Source: Saccharothrix carnea (lineage in GTDB: Bacteria > Actinomycetota > Actinomycetes > Mycobacteriales > Pseudonocardiaceae). Taken from it: a DNA stretch of 64,000 nt. A model generated the notes under the pieces. That model saw only the letters and a list, made by a program, of their open reading frames with translations, searched no databases and was not told the DNA's origin. The stretch lies in contig NZ_PYAX01000003.1 of NCBI RefSeq assembly GCF_003014735.1, forward strand, positions 744,001 through 808,000. Reading direction: 5' to 3'. Positions 17,946 through 26,389 of the stretch are shown one piece after another (positions within the stretch are counted from its first letter, which is position 1; every line of letters starts with the position of its first letter). The position numbers were made by a program, and so were the translations under genes.

Positions 17946-18410
17946 GTGAGCCTGGTATTCATCAACTATCGCAGACGAGACGACGCCTACGCGGCGGCTT
18001 TTCTGGACTTTTTCCTGTCACAGAGGTTCGGCGCGGATCAGATCTTTCGCGCGGGCCGCTCCATACCTGCCGGAGAGGACTATGAGACCTGCCTCAACGC
18101 GGCGATCGACCACTGCATAGCAATGCTGGTTGTCGTCGGACAGGATTGGCCCAAGTCATTCGACCGAAGCAACGCCAGCGTCGATTGGGTTCGAGTCGAG
18201 ATATCCAAAGCCCTGAAAAGGCAAATCCGCGTCATACCGGTCTTACTTTCCGGCGTTCCGCGCATCAGACCCGAAGAATTACCTCCCGAACTGAGAAGCG
18301 TGTCGAGGTTCCAGTACCTTCGCTTCGACTATCGAAATACGGAGCAGGATCTATCTTACATCGCCTCAGAACTTCAGAGGTCAATACCTCAACTCGCGAC
18401 TGGAACGTAG
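17946..18410 (+). CDS. TIR-domain protein
   Basis: 154 residues, almost entirely one TIR domain. It starts VSLVFINYRRRDDAYAAAFL (box 1), has the BB-loop region FRAGRSIPAGEDY, and WVRVEISKAL carries the probable catalytic Glu85 of TIR NADases. It ends after the domain with no extra sensor. TIR proteins of this type cleave NAD+ or make cyclic ADP-ribose signals in antiphage defence. GTG 17946 follows AGGCAGGG. The divergent membrane protein could be the effector or the sensor. GC is lower than average, suggesting transfer. Confidence 0.85.
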   Translation: MSLVFINYRRRDDAYAAAFLDFFLSQRFGADQIFRAGRSIPAGEDYETCLNAAIDHCIAMLVVVGQDWPKSFDRSNASVDWVRVEISKALKRQIRVIPVLLSGVPRIRPEELPPELRSVSRFQYLRFDYRNTEQDLSYIASELQRSIPQLATGT

Positions 18411-18498
18411 TTCTCGAACGAGACAACCTTACTCCGGGCTGGCAACTGCAGCGCGGTCTGGCGACCAGCGGTCACACAGCCAGGCCTGATCACCATAG

Positions 18499-19017
18499 TC
18501 ACCGCCACATTCTCGGATCGTGCGTGGGATCGGCGTACAGGGGCGGGCGGCCGTGGTGGACGGCTTCGGGGCGCAGTTCGTAGTGCCAGGGTTCGTTGCG
18601 GTAGATCTGGCACAGCCCGTACGCGGCGCCGTGCTCGGACAGCCAGGCCCTGGCCTGGGACGGCCCGATGTCGACGGCGTCCCCCGACACGTGCGCAGAC
18701 CGTTCGGGGGTGGCCACCCAGCGGGCCGCCGCCATTTCCGAGCCGTACCTCGACACCGCCTGCCGGAACAGTTCCTCCTGGTACTCCGGGGAACGCCAAC
18801 CGCCGTTCACGAAGATTTCGACCCCGTCACCCGCGGCAGCGGTAGCGGCTCGGCGCAGGGCGGCGAGCAGAGCGGGGTCGAGATTGGCCACGGCCGGAAT
18901 AGCGTCGTCGAAAACCGTCACGGGGACGGGGACCGCGCCGTGTGCGCGCCGAACGGCCGGAGACGCCGGCAATCGTGCGGGGCGGGTCGCTGTGCGTGTT
19001 GATTCGCGGTAGCCCAT
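18499..19017 (-). CDS. vanY: VanY-like D-Ala-D-Ala carboxypeptidase (peptidase M15)
   Basis: 172 residues. Zinc ligands and active site are present: SAHVSGDAVDIG (SxHxxGxAxD) and EPWHYEL. No signal peptide or membrane anchor is visible. It would trim the last D-Ala from pentapeptides that escape the D-Ala-D-Lac pathway. The start ATG 19017 is supported because its upstream region aligns without gaps to that of vanH, including the distance to the VanR-type box. The ribosome-binding site is unusually close (GGAGG, one base), so an internal GTG is possible. It is divergent from vanR. Confidence 0.8.
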   Translation of the reverse strand: MGYRESTRTATRPARLPASPAVRRAHGAVPVPVTVFDDAIPAVANLDPALLAALRRAATAAAGDGVEIFVNGGWRSPEYQEELFRQAVSRYGSEMAAARWVATPERSAHVSGDAVDIGPSQARAWLSEHGAAYGLCQIYRNEPWHYELRPEAVHHGRPPLYADPTHDPRMWR

Positions 19018-19063
19018 GCCTCCAATGAACGCGACGCGGTGTTGCCGCCACGTTCGAGCTTTT

Positions 19064-19081
19064 CGATATGCCGACGATATG
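19064..19081. promoter_or_regulatory. Direct-repeat box, candidate VanR site (vanY/vanR)
   Basis: CGATATGCCGACGATATG: two CGATATG half-sites 11 bases apart, as expected for an OmpR-family regulator. The same box occurs at the same distance before vanH (23573-23590). Confidence 0.65.
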
Positions 19082-19104
19082 CACCCGCCCGTAGCATCGA
19101 GGAC

Positions 19105-19785
19105 ATGCGTGTGTTGATCGTCGAGGACGAGCCCTATCTGGCGGAGGCCATCCGCGACGGGCTGCGCCTGGAAGCGATCGCCGCCGACATCGCCGGTGAC
19201 GGGGACACGGCGCTGGAGCTGTTGGGCGTCAACTCCTACGACATCGCGGTGCTGGACCGCGACATTCCCGGCCCCTCCGGTGACGAGGTCGCCGAGAGCA
19301 TCGTCGCTTCCGGCACCGGCCTGCCGATCCTGATGCTCACCGCCGCCGACCGGCTCGACGACAAGGCCTCCGGGTTCGGGCTCGGCGCCGACGACTATCT
19401 GACCAAGCCGTTCGAGCTCAAAGAACTCGTGCTCCGGCTCCGAGCGCTCGACCGCAGGCGTGCGCACAACAGGCCGCCGGTGCGGGAGATCGCCGGGCTG
19501 CGGCTGGACCCGTTCCGCCGCGAGGTCTACCGCAACGGCCGGTACGTCGCCCTGACCAGGAAGCAGTTCGCCGTACTCGAAGTCCTCGTCGCCGCCGAAG
19601 GCGGTGTGGTCAGCGCCGAAGAGCTGCTGGAACGGGCGTGGGACGAGAACGCCGACCCGTTCACCAACGCCGTGCGCATCACGGTCTCGGCGCTGCGCAA
19701 GCGCCTCGGCGAACCGTGGGTCATCGCCACCGTGGCCGGCGTCGGCTATCGCATCGACACGGCAGACGGTCGCGACCGTGGCTAG
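19105..19785 (+). CDS. vanR: VanR response regulator (OmpR family)
   Basis: 226 residues. Receiver domain with the acidic pocket VEDEP, phospho-acceptor Asp in IAVLDRDIPGPSGDE and the conserved Lys in YLTKPFELKELV. The C-terminal winged helix is LTRKQFAVLEVL ... NAVRITVSALRKRLG. GAGGA precedes ATG 19105. Its TAG stop overlaps the vanS start by 8 bases. It activates vanHAX, and probably vanY, from the direct-repeat boxes. Confidence 0.92.
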   Translation: MRVLIVEDEPYLAEAIRDGLRLEAIAADIAGDGDTALELLGVNSYDIAVLDRDIPGPSGDEVAESIVASGTGLPILMLTAADRLDDKASGFGLGADDYLTKPFELKELVLRLRALDRRRAHNRPPVREIAGLRLDPFRREVYRNGRYVALTRKQFAVLEVLVAAEGGVVSAEELLERAWDENADPFTNAVRITVSALRKRLGEPWVIATVAGVGYRIDTADGRDRG

Positions 19786-20878
19786 GCAGCCCGGCTTGAG
19801 CGTCCGCCTCAAGCTCACCCTCAGCTACGCCGGGTTCCTCATGCTGGCGGGTGGCCTGCTGCTCGCGGTCGTGTGGGTGTTCCTGCTGCGGTACGTGCCC
19901 GAGGTGATCTACACGGCCCCGCCGGGGAGCTTCCGCCCCGGTCCGGCCGTGCCCGACCGCTCCGACCTGGAGAGCGCCTTCGTCCCCAAGGCGGGCCTGG
20001 TGATGGCGCTCTTGCTGGTGTTCGGCCTCGTGGGCGGGTGGCTCCTCGCCGGCAGCATGCTCGCGCCCCTCACCCGCATCACCCACGCCACCCGCCTGGC
20101 CGCGGACGGATCGCTGTCGCACCGGATCGGGATGGAAGGCCGCCAGGACGAGTTCCGCGAACTCGCCGACGCCTTCGACACCATGCTCGCGCGGCTCGAA
20201 GCGCACGACGCCGAGCAGCAGAGGTTCGCCGCGAACGCGTCCCACGAACTGCGCACCCCGCTGGCGATCACGCAGACGCTGCTCGACGTCGCGCGCAACG
20301 ACCCGGACCGCGATGCCGCCGAACTCGTCGAGCGCCTGCACTTCGTCAACACCAGGGCGATCGACCTCACCGAAACGCTGCTCCTGCTCAGCCGCGTCAA
20401 CCAGCGGACGTTCACCCGGGAACGCGTCGACCTGTCCCTCATCGCCGAGGAAGTCGCGGAAACGCTCCTCCCCCTCGCCGAGAAGCGCGGCCTCACCATC
20501 GAGACCTCCGGCGACGTGACCCCCGCCGGCGGCTCGCACGCGCTGCTGCTGCAGATGACGACGAACCTCGTGCACAACGCGATCGTCCACAACCTGCCCG
20601 ACCGGGGCACGGTGTGGGTCACGACCGGCGTCGACGCCCGGAACGCCGTGCTCACGGTCGAGAACACCGGCGAGAAGCTCACGCCACAGCTGATCTCGAC
20701 CTTCACCGAGCCGTTCCAGCGCGGCACCCAACGCGTCCGCACCGACCAAGCCGGTGTCGGGCTCGGCCTGGCCATCGTCAAGAGCATCGCCCAGGCCCAC
20801 GACGGCACCCTCACCCTCACCCCGCGCCCCGGCGGCGGACTTCGCATCACGGTGCGACTGCCGGTCGCGCCCAGGTGA
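19778..20878 (+). CDS. vanS: VanS sensor histidine kinase
   Basis: 366 residues from GTG 19778. Two membrane helices (about 15-38 and 75-95) bracket a short, 35-residue extracytoplasmic loop. HAMP follows, then HisKA with FAANASHELRTPLA and an HATPase domain (NLVHNAIVHN, VGLGLAIVKSIAQAHDG). It senses a glycopeptide or the resulting cell-wall change and phosphorylates VanR. Its 3' end overlaps that of convergent vanX by 32 bases. Confidence 0.92.
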   Translation: MARQPGLSVRLKLTLSYAGFLMLAGGLLLAVVWVFLLRYVPEVIYTAPPGSFRPGPAVPDRSDLESAFVPKAGLVMALLLVFGLVGGWLLAGSMLAPLTRITHATRLAADGSLSHRIGMEGRQDEFRELADAFDTMLARLEAHDAEQQRFAANASHELRTPLAITQTLLDVARNDPDRDAAELVERLHFVNTRAIDLTETLLLLSRVNQRTFTRERVDLSLIAEEVAETLLPLAEKRGLTIETSGDVTPAGGSHALLLQMTTNLVHNAIVHNLPDRGTVWVTTGVDARNAVLTVENTGEKLTPQLISTFTEPFQRGTQRVRTDQAGVGLGLAIVKSIAQAHDGTLTLTPRPGGGLRITVRLPVAPR

Positions 20879-21479
20879 CGGGGAAGTCGAAGTAGGTGTC
20901 CGGGTGCGGTTCACCGTTCAGCGTGTAGTGCCACCACTCGCGGTCGTACGCGCGGAAATCGCAGGCCTCCATGATCGAACGGAGGTGCCGGCGGTTCCTC
21001 GCTTCGACCGGTGTGATTCCCGGCGCGCCGTGGTGTGAGATCGGATCCATGAGGTCGTGGTGGCCGCCCATGGGGACGAGTTCGCCGGTGGCCAGGTGGT
21101 AGAGCGTCAAGTCGACGGTGCTGCCCCGGCTGTGCCCCGACCTGGCGGCCACGTACCCCTGCTCGAACATCTCGGCGCGGTCGATGTTCGGGTAGTGCCG
21201 CGGCTTCGTCCGACCGTCCTCCGGTTGCTGCGACCAGCGCAGAAAACCATCCACGGCGCGCTGCGGACGGTAGCCGTCCCAGACGAGCAAGCCGAAGCCG
21301 AGGGCGGCGGCCTTCTCCTGAGCACTTTCCAAGGCCGCGCACAACGCTTTCGTGCCGACGATCCGGTTCACCTGGTAGCCGTCCACGGGTTTGCCCGTGA
21401 AGTTGTCCCAGGTGGCGTACTTGGCGTCCCAGCGCACGCCGGGCACGGACTCGTCCAGGAAGACGAAGTCGTCTCTCAT
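20847..21479 (-). CDS. vanX: VanX D-Ala-D-Ala dipeptidase
   Basis: 210 residues. VanX motifs are intact: WDGYRPQRAV (transition-state Arg), SGHSRGSTVDL (zinc His and Asp), and EWWHYTL (catalytic Glu and zinc His). It is a cytoplasmic zinc enzyme that destroys D-Ala-D-Ala so that only D-Ala-D-Lac enters peptidoglycan. Its start overlaps the vanA stop (ATGA). Confidence 0.95.
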   Translation of the reverse strand: MRDDFVFLDESVPGVRWDAKYATWDNFTGKPVDGYQVNRIVGTKALCAALESAQEKAAALGFGLLVWDGYRPQRAVDGFLRWSQQPEDGRTKPRHYPNIDRAEMFEQGYVAARSGHSRGSTVDLTLYHLATGELVPMGGHHDLMDPISHHGAPGITPVEARNRRHLRSIMEACDFRAYDREWWHYTLNGEPHPDTYFDFPVTWARPAVAP

Positions 21480-22507
21480 CGGGCTTTCCCGGTCAGGGCC
21501 AGCGACACGACCCGGTCGATCACTTCGCCGAGCGGCAACCCGGCAGCCGCCATCATCCTCGGGTACCGGCTGTACGAGGTCAGGCCGGGCAGCGTGTTCA
21601 CCTCGTTGAGGACGACTGTTCCGTCCTCCTTCAGGAACATGTCCACGCGCGCCAGTCCCCTGCACCCCAGGGCGCGGTACACGGCCTTCGCCGTCTCCTG
21701 GACGAGTGAGCGCGACTCGGCCGGGATGTCCGCGGGCACGATCGGGGTCGAGTTCTCGGATCCGCTTTCCGGCTCGCTCTCCTGGTGGATCCGGAAGAAA
21801 CCGTGGGACAGCGCGATCCGGTCCACCTCGCCGGCGAACAGCTCGCCGTCGTTGCCCAGGATGGCACAGCCGATCTCGCTGCCGAGGACAGCCGCTTCGA
21901 TCAAGACCTTCGAGTCGTACTGCCGTGCGGTGGCCACCGCGCTCGGCAGGTCTTCTTTTCGGGATACCTTGCTCACCCCGAAAGAAGATCCCGAACGGGC
22001 CGGTTTCACGAAGACGGGATAGGTCAGCCGATCCGGTTCGACGTGCTCGTCCGCCGTGACGGTCCAGAACTCCGGCGTCGCGATTCCCGCGCCGCGTGCG
22101 ACGAGGTAGGTCAGTGATTTGTCCATGCACAGCGCGGAACTCTGGACATCGCAACCGGCGTAGGGGATGCCGGAGAGCTCCAACAAGCCCTGCACCGCAC
22201 CGTCTTCGCCGAACCTGCCGTGCAGCACCGGCAACACCACGTCCAGGTCGATCGTCCGGTACCGCCCCTGCTCCAGCACGAGCAGTCCGCGCGCGCCGCT
22301 GTCCGGCGACAGCACGACCGGACGGCCACCACCGTTCTCCCCGTTCACGTCCGGCCCGTCGCACAGCCGCCAGGCGCCGCTCTTCGTGATCCCGATGTGG
22401 TACGGCTCGTACTTGTCGGTGTCGAGGTGCTTCGCCACCTCCTGCGCGGACTTCACGGAGACGGCGTGCTCTTCGGAACGACCACCGAACACAATCCCGA
22501 TTCTCAT
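21476..22507 (-). CDS. vanA: VanA-type D-Ala-D-Lac ligase
   Basis: 343 residues, the same length as enterococcal VanA. ATP-grasp ligase with IGIVFGGRSEEHAVSVKSA at the start, the omega-loop FFRIHQESEPESGSENS whose His selects D-lactate, and VVLNEVNTLPGLTSYSRYPRM at the end. It makes the depsipeptide that vancomycin binds poorly. It overlaps vanH (ATGA) and vanX on both sides, forming one operon. Confidence 0.95.
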   Translation of the reverse strand: MRIGIVFGGRSEEHAVSVKSAQEVAKHLDTDKYEPYHIGITKSGAWRLCDGPDVNGENGGGRPVVLSPDSGARGLLVLEQGRYRTIDLDVVLPVLHGRFGEDGAVQGLLELSGIPYAGCDVQSSALCMDKSLTYLVARGAGIATPEFWTVTADEHVEPDRLTYPVFVKPARSGSSFGVSKVSRKEDLPSAVATARQYDSKVLIEAAVLGSEIGCAILGNDGELFAGEVDRIALSHGFFRIHQESEPESGSENSTPIVPADIPAESRSLVQETAKAVYRALGCRGLARVDMFLKEDGTVVLNEVNTLPGLTSYSRYPRMMAAAGLPLGEVIDRVVSLALTGKAR

Positions 22508-23526
22508 ATCCAGTGCTGCTTCCTGCGCTCGAAGTCGCGGCAGTTGATGATGGAGTTCTCCACCGCGTCGCTCAAGGCGTGGTCGGTGTAGTAGGCGGTG
22601 TGCGGGCTGATGATCACGTTCGACATTTCGTGCAGCCGCGACAGGTGGGCACTTTCGATGGGCCGACTGCGGCAGTCGGTGTAGAAGATGCCCTCTTCCC
22701 CTTCGAGGACGTCCAGCGCGGCCCCACCGAGTCGGCCGCTTTCCAGTGCCGAAACCAGTGCCTCGGTGTCCACGAGCGCGCCTCGGCCGGTGTTGATGAC
22801 GACCGCGCCGGGCTTCATCTGCTCGATGCGTCGACGGTCCAACAGGTGGTGCGTGTCCGCGTTGAGCGGCGTGTGCAGCGTGACGATGTCGCTCTGCTGC
22901 AACAGTTCGTCCAGCGGCACGTAATCCGCGGAGGTCCGGGGACGGATGTCGTAGGCCACCTTCCGGCAGCCGAAACCCCACAGCCGGTCGATGACCGCCG
23001 CACCGATGTGACCGGTGCCGACCACCCCGACAGTGAGGTCGCGCAGCTCTCTGCCGCGCACCTCGTGCAACCGGTAGTCGTGGGCGACCGCACGCGTGAT
23101 GACGGATTTCACGTTCCGCACCATCATCAGCATCAACATCACCGCGTAATCGGCCACGCCGTGCGGCGAGTAGGCGACGTTCTCCACGGCAATGCCGACG
23201 CTCGCCGCGTAGTCGACGTCGATGTGGTCGTACCCGATGCTCCTCGTGGAGAGGTACTTCACCCCGGCCCGGCTGAGGGTGAGCAGCGTGGAGTTCGCGA
23301 TCCGGGCTTTGTGGCCGACGCTGATGCAGCGGTTGCCCGAGACCAGTTCGACGTTGGCCTCGGACACCGCGTCCCCGGTGATGGTCGGCACGACGCCGAA
23401 GCGAGGCGCCACCTCCCGGAACAGGACGGCCTCGTCCGGCTCGCACCCGTACACCGTGATCCCCGTCGTCGGGCCGGCCGACGAGGACCAGGGCACCGAC
23501 GTCCGTGCCGGTTCGCTGTCGGTCAT
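22504..23526 (-). CDS. vanH: VanH D-lactate dehydrogenase
   Basis: 340 residues from ATG 23526. NAD-binding motif VVGTGHIGAAVIDRLWGFG, catalytic Arg in INTGRGALVD, and active-site His in IISPHTAYYT. It reduces pyruvate to D-lactate for VanA. First gene of vanHAX; the VanR-type box lies 47 bases upstream of its start. Confidence 0.95.
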   Translation of the reverse strand: MTDSEPARTSVPWSSSAGPTTGITVYGCEPDEAVLFREVAPRFGVVPTITGDAVSEANVELVSGNRCISVGHKARIANSTLLTLSRAGVKYLSTRSIGYDHIDVDYAASVGIAVENVAYSPHGVADYAVMLMLMMVRNVKSVITRAVAHDYRLHEVRGRELRDLTVGVVGTGHIGAAVIDRLWGFGCRKVAYDIRPRTSADYVPLDELLQQSDIVTLHTPLNADTHHLLDRRRIEQMKPGAVVINTGRGALVDTEALVSALESGRLGGAALDVLEGEEGIFYTDCRSRPIESAHLSRLHEMSNVIISPHTAYYTDHALSDAVENSIINCRDFERRKQHWI

Positions 23527-23572
23527 GCCCACAGTCAAGACAGCGTCGTGTTGCCGGCCCGTATGCGGTTTT

Positions 23573-23590
23573 CGATACGCCGACGATATG
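23573..23590. promoter_or_regulatory. Direct-repeat box, candidate VanR site (vanH)
   Basis: CGATACGCCGACGATATG, one base different from the box at 19064-19081 and at the identical distance from the vanH start codon. The homology extends over about 70 bases to the start codon, so both promoters share a common origin. Confidence 0.65.
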
Positions 23591-23649
23591 TCACCGCCTG
23601 ATCGGGAAGCGGTGCCGCGTTCCGGGACGGCCACCGCTTCCCCGCCGGA

Positions 23650-24078
23650 TCAGATCCGCGTCATGGTGGACGCGTATCCACCCCCGCCGGGGTAGACCCA
23701 CTCCCCGGTGACGGTCGTGCCGTCCGCGCTGAACGTGCCCCGGTAGTAGGCCGGGCTGCCTTTCGCGCCTCCCCAGATGGTCAGGGTGTCGCCGGTCAGT
23801 TCGTAGGCGTAGTCCAGGGTGTTGCCGGTCGAGTCGTAGAACCGGGACACCACGTCCGCGCCGGCGGGTTCGCCGAACGGGCGCAGGTTGCCGATCACCT
23901 CCAGGCCCGTGACCGGCTGCCCGAACTGGCTGAGCTCGACGTGCTGGAGCAGGAAGAACCGGCCGGGCATCCACTCGTACCGCACGGTTCCCTCGGCGCC
24001 GCCGCTCACCGCCCACGTGCCCACCAGTCGGTCCAGGGCCTGCAGGTCGGTGCTCGGCTGGGTCGTCGTCTCCGACAT
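23650..24078 (-). CDS. DUF1579/lipocalin-like small protein
   Basis: 142 residues from ATG 24078, preceded by GAGGAGGACGAG. LDRLVGTWAVSGGAEGTVRYEWMPGRFFLLQHVEL is typical of small beta-barrel DUF1579-like proteins that often accompany YCII/ECF genes. Cytoplasmic, no known enzyme activity. It is divergent from the YCII/ECF42 pair; TGTCGA elements pointing both ways lie between them. Confidence 0.8.
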   Translation of the reverse strand: MSETTTQPSTDLQALDRLVGTWAVSGGAEGTVRYEWMPGRFFLLQHVELSQFGQPVTGLEVIGNLRPFGEPAGADVVSRFYDSTGNTLDYAYELTGDTLTIWGGAKGSPAYYRGTFSADGTTVTGEWVYPGGGGYASTMTRI

Positions 24079-24134
24079 CTCGTCCTCCTCGGTTGCTCGC
24101 TGTGTGCCGGTACCTCGGAGGCGCCACCGCGGTC

Positions 24135-24180
24135 TCGACATCCGATTTCCGTGACGCGGGTCACACTGAGGCCGTGTCGA
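24135..24180. promoter_or_regulatory. Two TGTCGA elements in opposite directions, candidate ECF42 promoters
   Basis: TGTCGA on the minus strand at 24140-24135 points toward the DUF1579-like gene and on the plus strand at 24175-24180 toward the YCII/ECF42 pair. TGTCGA is the -35 element I recall for ECF42 promoters. Plausible CGA-type -10 elements follow in both directions but their spacing is not ideal. Confidence 0.4.
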
Positions 24181-24292
24181 GATCCGCGACCCGACGACGT
24201 GGTTGCGGCGAGCGCTCACCGACGTGCTGTCCCTGCGGGACGCCGGCCGGGCGACGTACCGTGGCCGAGACGATCGAGGAAGAGGAACCACC

Positions 24293-24664
24293 GTGAAGTA
24301 CCTGCTGCTCAGCTACACCCCGGCCGACGCGTGGGACGCCGCCACCGCCGACACGCCGTCCGAGGACGCACTGGCCGCGTTCGCCGTCTACCAGGAGTTC
24401 GAGCGGGAACTGGTGGAGACCGGCGAGTTCGTCACCAGCGAGGGCCTCGGTCACCCCGCGGTCAGCACCACCGTCCGCAAGTCAGCGGACGGCGTGGTGG
24501 CGACCGACGGGCCGTTCGCCGAGCTGAAGGAGGTGCTGGCCAGCTTCGCCGTGATCGACGTCGCCGGCCACGAGCGGGCCGTCGAGATCGTCGCGCGCAT
24601 CGTCGACGCGCTGGGTGAGCCGATCGAGATCCGCCCGATCATGGGCGAGGACTTCGCCGGGTGA
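24293..24664 (+). CDS. YCII/DGPF-domain protein
   Basis: 123 residues from GTG 24293 (GAGGAA upstream). KYLLLSYTPADAW and DGPFAELKEVLASFAVIDV identify the YCII family. It overlaps the sigma-factor start (GTGA). It is the paralogue of 9181-9552, with the same partner type. Confidence 0.88.
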   Translation: MKYLLLSYTPADAWDAATADTPSEDALAAFAVYQEFERELVETGEFVTSEGLGHPAVSTTVRKSADGVVATDGPFAELKEVLASFAVIDVAGHERAVEIVARIVDALGEPIEIRPIMGEDFAG

Positions 24665-25938
24665 ACGACCGCACCGCGACCGTCGAGGACCTGCTGCGCA
24701 CCGAGGCGCCGCAGGTGCTCGGCGCGTTGGTGCGGCGGTTCGGCCAGTTCGACATCGCCGAGGACGCGGTGCAGGAGGCACTCCTCGCCGCGAGCCGGAC
24801 CTGGCCCGCGGAGGGCGTGCCGGAGAACCCGCGCAGCTGGCTGATCCGCGTCGGCTACCGCAAGATGGTCGACCTGCTCCGCTCCGACCAGGCCCGACGC
24901 CGGCGCGAACAGGAAGCAGGCCTGGCCGAGCTGGCCATGCACGAGCCCGCCCGTGACGCGGGCCCGCCACCGGACACCGACGACAGCCTCACCCTGCTGC
25001 TGCTCTGCTGCCACCCAGCGCTGTCCACCACGTCCCAAGTGGCCCTCACGCTGCGCGCGGTGGGTGGCCTGACCACCGCCGAGATCGCCCACGCCTACGG
25101 CACCACCGAGAACACCATGGGCACGCGGATCAGCCGCGCCAAGCAGCAACTCGCCCGCGCGGGCGCCCGCTTCACCCCACCCTCCGACGCCGACCGGGAC
25201 GGCCGGATCACCGCCGTCATGCAGGTGCTGTACCTGGTCTTCAACGAGGGCTACACGACCTCGTCCGGCGACGAACTCACCCGCGTCGACCTGACCCACG
25301 AAGCGATCCGGCTCACCCGCATGCTCCACGACACCCTCCCGGCCGACGACGCCACGACCTCCGAAGCGACCGGCCTGCTGGCCCTGATGCTGCTCACCGA
25401 GGCACGACAGCCCGCCCGCACCAACGACCACGGCGAACTGGTCCCCCTGGAGCAACAGGACCGGACGCGATGGCGGACAGACCTCATCCACGAGGGAACC
25501 GCCCTGATCGACAGCGTCTGGCACCGCGGCCAGACCGGCCCGTACCAACTCCAAGCCGCGATCGCCGCCGCCCACGCCACCGCCGAATCACCCGAGCAGA
25601 CCGACTGGCCGCAGATCGCCGCGCTCTACCTCTGGCTGGAACGCCTCGCCCCCACCGCACCTGTCCGCCTCAGCCGAGTCGTCGCGGTAGCCAAGGCCTA
25701 CGGCCCCGAACGAGGCCTGGCACTGCTCGACACCCTCAACCAACGCCACCACCTGGACCAGGACCCCCTGACCCACCAACGCGAACGCGCCGTCCGCGCC
25801 CACCTGCTCCAACTGACCGGCCACCCCACCACCGCCGCCACCCTCTACCGCGAGGCCGCCACCCTCACCGACAACCACGTCGAACAGCGCTACCTGCACG
25901 ACAGAGCCAACCACCTCACCCCACCAGACCACGACTGA
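24661..25938 (+). CDS. ECF42-type RNA polymerase sigma factor
   Basis: 425 residues. Region 2 (FDIAEDAVQEALLAASRTWPAEGVP), region 4 (GGLTTAEIAHAYGTTENTMGTRISRAKQQL) and the long TPR-like extension beginning LVFNEGYTTSSGDEL. Translationally coupled to the YCII gene. The 3' third is unusually Pro/His-codon rich but in frame. Probably self-regulating from the upstream TGTCGA element. Confidence 0.88.
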   Translation: MNDRTATVEDLLRTEAPQVLGALVRRFGQFDIAEDAVQEALLAASRTWPAEGVPENPRSWLIRVGYRKMVDLLRSDQARRRREQEAGLAELAMHEPARDAGPPPDTDDSLTLLLLCCHPALSTTSQVALTLRAVGGLTTAEIAHAYGTTENTMGTRISRAKQQLARAGARFTPPSDADRDGRITAVMQVLYLVFNEGYTTSSGDELTRVDLTHEAIRLTRMLHDTLPADDATTSEATGLLALMLLTEARQPARTNDHGELVPLEQQDRTRWRTDLIHEGTALIDSVWHRGQTGPYQLQAAIAAAHATAESPEQTDWPQIAALYLWLERLAPTAPVRLSRVVAVAKAYGPERGLALLDTLNQRHHLDQDPLTHQRERAVRAHLLQLTGHPTTAATLYREAATLTDNHVEQRYLHDRANHLTPPDHD

Positions 25939-26334
25939 ACCCGCCCGCCCGATCCCGGACACACGCGGGCCGCCGCGCGGGCGCAGGTGGTGATCACGTC
26001 CCTGACGGCCCGCACCGCTCGCAGACCCGCCCCGAGCGGAACGGTGGCGAACTCGGGCAGGGTGACGCGGTAGGACACCACGTCGGACTCCGGCAACACC
26101 ATGTCCCGTGCCACGGAACGTGCCGAGCGCTCCTCGGCGTCGGCGACGCAGACGAGCAGGTCGCGGTCGCAGCGGACGGGCGACTGGTCTTGTTGCTGCG
26201 TTCACGCCTCCTCGCCCAGCGGCGGTGAGCGTCGCCCCACGGCGTGGAAGCCTGTCGTCACACCAGTCGACAGCTGCTTCCGGATCAGCGTCCAGCACCA
26301 CCCGGGTCGATCCGCTCACCACCGTGATTCCCAT
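25890..26334 (-). pseudogene. Possible decayed small gene (unrecognised)
   Basis: Two minus-strand segments in different frames look protein-like: GITVVSGSTRVVLDADPEAAVDW near 26334-26270 and CDRDLLVCVADAEERS ... LPESDVVSYRVTLPEFATVPLG near 26190-26000. A frameshift near 26205 separates them. The end overlaps the 3' end of the sigma gene. No family recognised. It could instead be two chance frames in GC-rich DNA. Confidence 0.3.
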
Positions 26335-26389
26335 CCGGAGCGCGCCATCTTTCCTATGCTGCCGTCACGGCACGTCGGGAGGTGCGTGG

